From a virus, in IMG/VR virus record IMGVR_UViG_3300017764_000087, positions 1-25,902 of that record: a DNA stretch of 25,902 bases; one strand, 5' to 3'. Shown here piece by piece: positions 23,429 through 25,902 of this stretch (position 1 is the first letter of the stretch; every line of letters starts with the position of its first letter). Position numbers and translations under genes: made by a program. The notes under the pieces are model-generated. The model ran no database searches and was not told where the DNA came from. It saw nothing but the letters and a program-made list of their open reading frames with translations.

Positions 23429-25902
23429 TTGCGTAAATTTTTATTGACTCTGTTAATGGTTATGGGTTTTGCATACTCTCAGACACCAATTATCAGACTC
23501 ATGCAATCGAGAACATATAAGACACCAAAGTTTTGGTGGAGAGACCAAGTGACTCAAGACTTGAGAACATACTTGGCTGACGATACCTCAACCCCTGCCT
23601 ATAAGAATAATAACTTTGACGCTTGGAGAGATTCTGTAATGACAGTAGCCGTCACACTTGATGACAATGGTGCTAGTGTCACGGCCTTTCGTTTAGATTT
23701 AGTGTTCGATAATGATTTATTTACTTGGGACAATACAACAACTACAGGACACGACTCGACGCGGGTTGAAAAGGGAGCTTATATCGCTGGTTGGACTGAG
23801 GGTGATAATGGAGAGAATGGTCATCATTATTCATATGAGGTAACTTGGTATAACAACGTTGGTTATACAGATGGTATAGCTAGTGCTGGTAGTGAGAAAT
23901 CAGCTAGTGATAGTAGATATGATTGGTTGAGAATAACTATGGTATCACACAACGGAAGTACACATACTTTCGGTAATGGTGATGGTAATCAAACAGAATT
24001 ATTAAAATTACATTTTAAAGTGAATGACGTAGCTGATAATTTTAATGCTAGAAGTTTTAGGGTAGCTACCGAGTATGAGAATAATACTGGGTATTATACT
24101 TACGTTACTAATGGTAATTACGCATCAGCGTATAAGGTTTATATTGATGGTAACTATGGAACTGAATCAACTAACCTTGATGGGGCTAGAGGTGATATAA
24201 CACTACACCCAAAATTATTGGATGTTGAAGGGTACTTTAGATATGCTGGTGGTCATGGCAGAGCGGCTGGTGAATCGTGGAACACACAAGCGGAAAATAC
24301 ATATCCGTATTGGAAGATTAAGTTTGAGTTAGATAGAAATGAAGCTAACTTTAACCCAAGAATAACAAATTGGTATAACTTAGAAGATATTGCTAATGAT
24401 GCTAATACAGCTGACGAGGATGGAAGTGACGATGTTATCGGTGACCACGCCTCCACATTTAGATTTAACAAAAAAGCTCTCAATGGAAACACCGCATCAA
24501 CTGGTGATGCTACTTTACCTGGTGAGGGATTCTTAGGTATATCATATTATGATTCTACTTACACCGATGATAAGGGATATTATAATATTCAGTTACCAAG
24601 AAACAATAGATATCGTATGTCATTCTGGCCACCAGATGGGTCTGACGGAATACCTGGTCATACGATTCTTGAGTTGGATAGGGATGACATTACAACTGTA
24701 GCTGATGCTATAAAATCGTTTAACTTTCAATCAAGTAAACATAAAAATTATAATGCAGGTGGCACACGTATAGATACCTTGACTGCTATAGAATACTTGA
24801 TAGGTGATGTCGATGGTGATGATAAGTTTTTCTTAAATGACACATACATATTGTGGTCATACGTTTCAGGTATTATGAGTAACTATACGCACCACAACGG
24901 AAACTCTTATGAGGATTGGTCTACAATAGATAACTTTAATGGTAACAATACAAGTTACACATACTATCAAACTGTTAATGGTCAGTCAAGACCACAGAAA
25001 TATGAGTTCACGGTTTATTGGGATGAGACCACGATAGCAGAAAAGTCGAGACTTGACAGAACAAATGAGAATCCAGCTTACTTTGTAAACAATAGTGCTG
25101 GTTGGGTGGATAGTTTGAAAGCTCCAATGACTGTAACAAAGGCTCTTGTAGATGCTCAAAAAGCATTAGATGTATCCGGTAACTTTGTTGGTCAAATAGA
25201 AATATTAAACCCTCTAATGAATGATGCACAAACTGGTTTAGATACATTACATTTAGTATTGGGTGCTGGATATTCTGAATGGCACAAGGATAGATTATAT
25301 GAACGAAATAATCAGAAGGGTAATCCTGACTATCTGATGCCTGATATTGGATATTACTTTACTGGTGATGTAAATACTACAGGTACAAAAGTTACAGAGA
25401 GTGGTGGTGACGGATATCAAAATGATATAGCTTCTAATATAATGTATCATAGATGGAAAGGTGTTAGTGCACCAGGTCATCATGTGAATAAGTTTAATCC
25501 TACCGCTGGTTCTTTGAACAAAACAAAAATAGACTCAAGTGTTCAACCTGATGTTTATCTATCGTTACCTGCAGACTCTACTGTTAGGGTACAATCTGGT
25601 AATCAAATCGAAGTACCATTAACAATCATACCAAATGATAATGTTATTGTTGCTGGTTTTGAGTTTGAGGTAGAGTTTGATACTAGAGCGTTGAAGTTTA
25701 TTGATATGAAAACCGACGTATTACCTGGCCCTTGGATGACCTATGTAAACGTACATGACCCAATAGCTGGATGGCAAAAGGTTTCATTTGGTGGTATCGA
25801 TTACTCACCTAACAATGCACCAGAGACGTATCATATAACAGCAGAAATGATAGGTCTTAAATTATTATTTGAGGCAGAGTTTCCTGAAGCAGAAGAATTA
25901 TA
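23429..25902 (+). CDS. Secreted cohesin/dockerin-like protein, 3' end missing
   Basis: The frame is open from a TTG at 23429 to the window edge (824 codons). AGGAG lies seven bases upstream. Residues 1-18 (MRKFLLTLLMVMGFAYSQ) are a classic Sec signal peptide with likely cleavage after AYS. Residues ~69-215 (VMTVAVTLDD, TAFRLDLVFDNDLFTW, LLKLHFKVND) look like a cohesin-type beta-sandwich. LPGEGFLGISYYDST plus KGYYNIQLPRNNRYRMSF suggests a carboxypeptidase-regulatory-like fold at ~355-395. Residues 460-471 (DVDGDDKFFLND) followed by TYILWSYVSG form one dockerin-like calcium loop and helix. Residues ~708-760 (VYLSLPADSTVRV, VAGFEFEVEFDTRALKF) are a second cohesin-like region. Such modules usually mediate assembly on or outside the cell. 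A signal peptide on a gene next to a phage tail module is unusual. It may be a host-surface or superinfection factor, or a host-derived gene. Confidence 0.75.
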   Translation, partial: MRKFLLTLLMVMGFAYSQTPIIRLMQSRTYKTPKFWWRDQVTQDLRTYLADDTSTPAYKNNNFDAWRDSVMTVAVTLDDNGASVTAFRLDLVFDNDLFTWDNTTTTGHDSTRVEKGAYIAGWTEGDNGENGHHYSYEVTWYNNVGYTDGIASAGSEKSASDSRYDWLRITMVSHNGSTHTFGNGDGNQTELLKLHFKVNDVADNFNARSFRVATEYENNTGYYTYVTNGNYASAYKVYIDGNYGTESTNLDGARGDITLHPKLLDVEGYFRYAGGHGRAAGESWNTQAENTYPYWKIKFELDRNEANFNPRITNWYNLEDIANDANTADEDGSDDVIGDHASTFRFNKKALNGNTASTGDATLPGEGFLGISYYDSTYTDDKGYYNIQLPRNNRYRMSFWPPDGSDGIPGHTILELDRDDITTVADAIKSFNFQSSKHKNYNAGGTRIDTLTAIEYLIGDVDGDDKFFLNDTYILWSYVSGIMSNYTHHNGNSYEDWSTIDNFNGNNTSYTYYQTVNGQSRPQKYEFTVYWDETTIAEKSRLDRTNENPAYFVNNSAGWVDSLKAPMTVTKALVDAQKALDVSGNFVGQIEILNPLMNDAQTGLDTLHLVLGAGYSEWHKDRLYERNNQKGNPDYLMPDIGYYFTGDVNTTGTKVTESGGDGYQNDIASNIMYHRWKGVSAPGHHVNKFNPTAGSLNKTKIDSSVQPDVYLSLPADSTVRVQSGNQIEVPLTIIPNDNVIVAGFEFEVEFDTRALKFIDMKTDVLPGPWMTYVNVHDPIAGWQKVSFGGIDYSPNNAPETYHITAEMIGLKLLFEAEFPEAEEL

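Noticed and set aside
1-25902. CRISPR array, insertion sequence or transposon
   Set aside because: I saw no regularly spaced direct repeats, transposase-like protein or terminal inverted repeats in either strand.

Overview
The window looks like a stretch of an uncultured, low-GC (roughly one third G+C), tailed bacteriophage of the T4-like myovirus type, probably marine. The case rests on a gp55-like late sigma factor, a gp25-like and a gp6-like baseplate wedge protein next to each other, a PhoH-family ATPase, three phage-type tRNA genes without encoded CCA, and tightly packed genes that overlap by a few bases. Shine-Dalgarno sites (AGGAG/GGAG/GAGG) precede most genes, and non-ATG starts are common in the first third. 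The host is unknown. A Sec signal peptide and cohesin/dockerin-like modules in the last gene hint at an envelope-bearing marine heterotroph, but this is only inference.

Region 1 (1-6329) is a compact forward operon of regulatory, metabolic and modification genes. It holds the tail of an unrecognised gene, a ParB/sulfiredoxin-fold-like protein (DUF262/DGQHR type), a GT-B glycosyltransferase with an added winged-helix-like tail, an HD-domain phosphohydrolase, a small membrane-anchored coiled-coil protein, the gp55-like sigma factor, another small membrane protein and PhoH.

Region 2 (6343-7782) is a tRNA-bounded cassette: tRNA-Ala(TGC), glucosamine-6-phosphate deaminase (NagB), a PIG-L deacetylase, tRNA-Glu(TTC) and an unusual tRNA-Thr with anticodon AGT. 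It closes with a bidirectional terminator. The two amino-sugar enzymes overlap and may act on one pathway, perhaps with the upstream glycosyltransferase. The only minus-strand gene, a small membrane protein (holin candidate), lies between this terminator and an AT-rich divergent promoter region.

Region 3 (8212-23316) is the forward tail/baseplate module. It contains a small helical protein, a spike/hub-like protein with a PDLDLPD-type repeat tail, a staphylococcal-nuclease-like thermonuclease, a small basic protein, gp25, gp6, three putative baseplate/tail proteins, a 1423-residue tail protein (tail-protein-I-like region plus a LamG-like domain that seems to be split by a carbohydrate-binding-like module), and three further virion-type proteins, two of which share a C-terminal module.

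Region 4 (23429 to the end) is a large open reading frame cut by the window edge. It encodes a secreted protein with a signal peptide, two cohesin-like beta-sandwich regions, a dockerin-like calcium loop and a carboxypeptidase-regulatory-like segment. This is the most unexpected item in a phage tail region. A recurring ATATTTATA-type motif sits in three non-coding gaps of the window (twice in one of them), with a degraded form in a fourth, and is a candidate late-promoter element for the gp55-like sigma factor.
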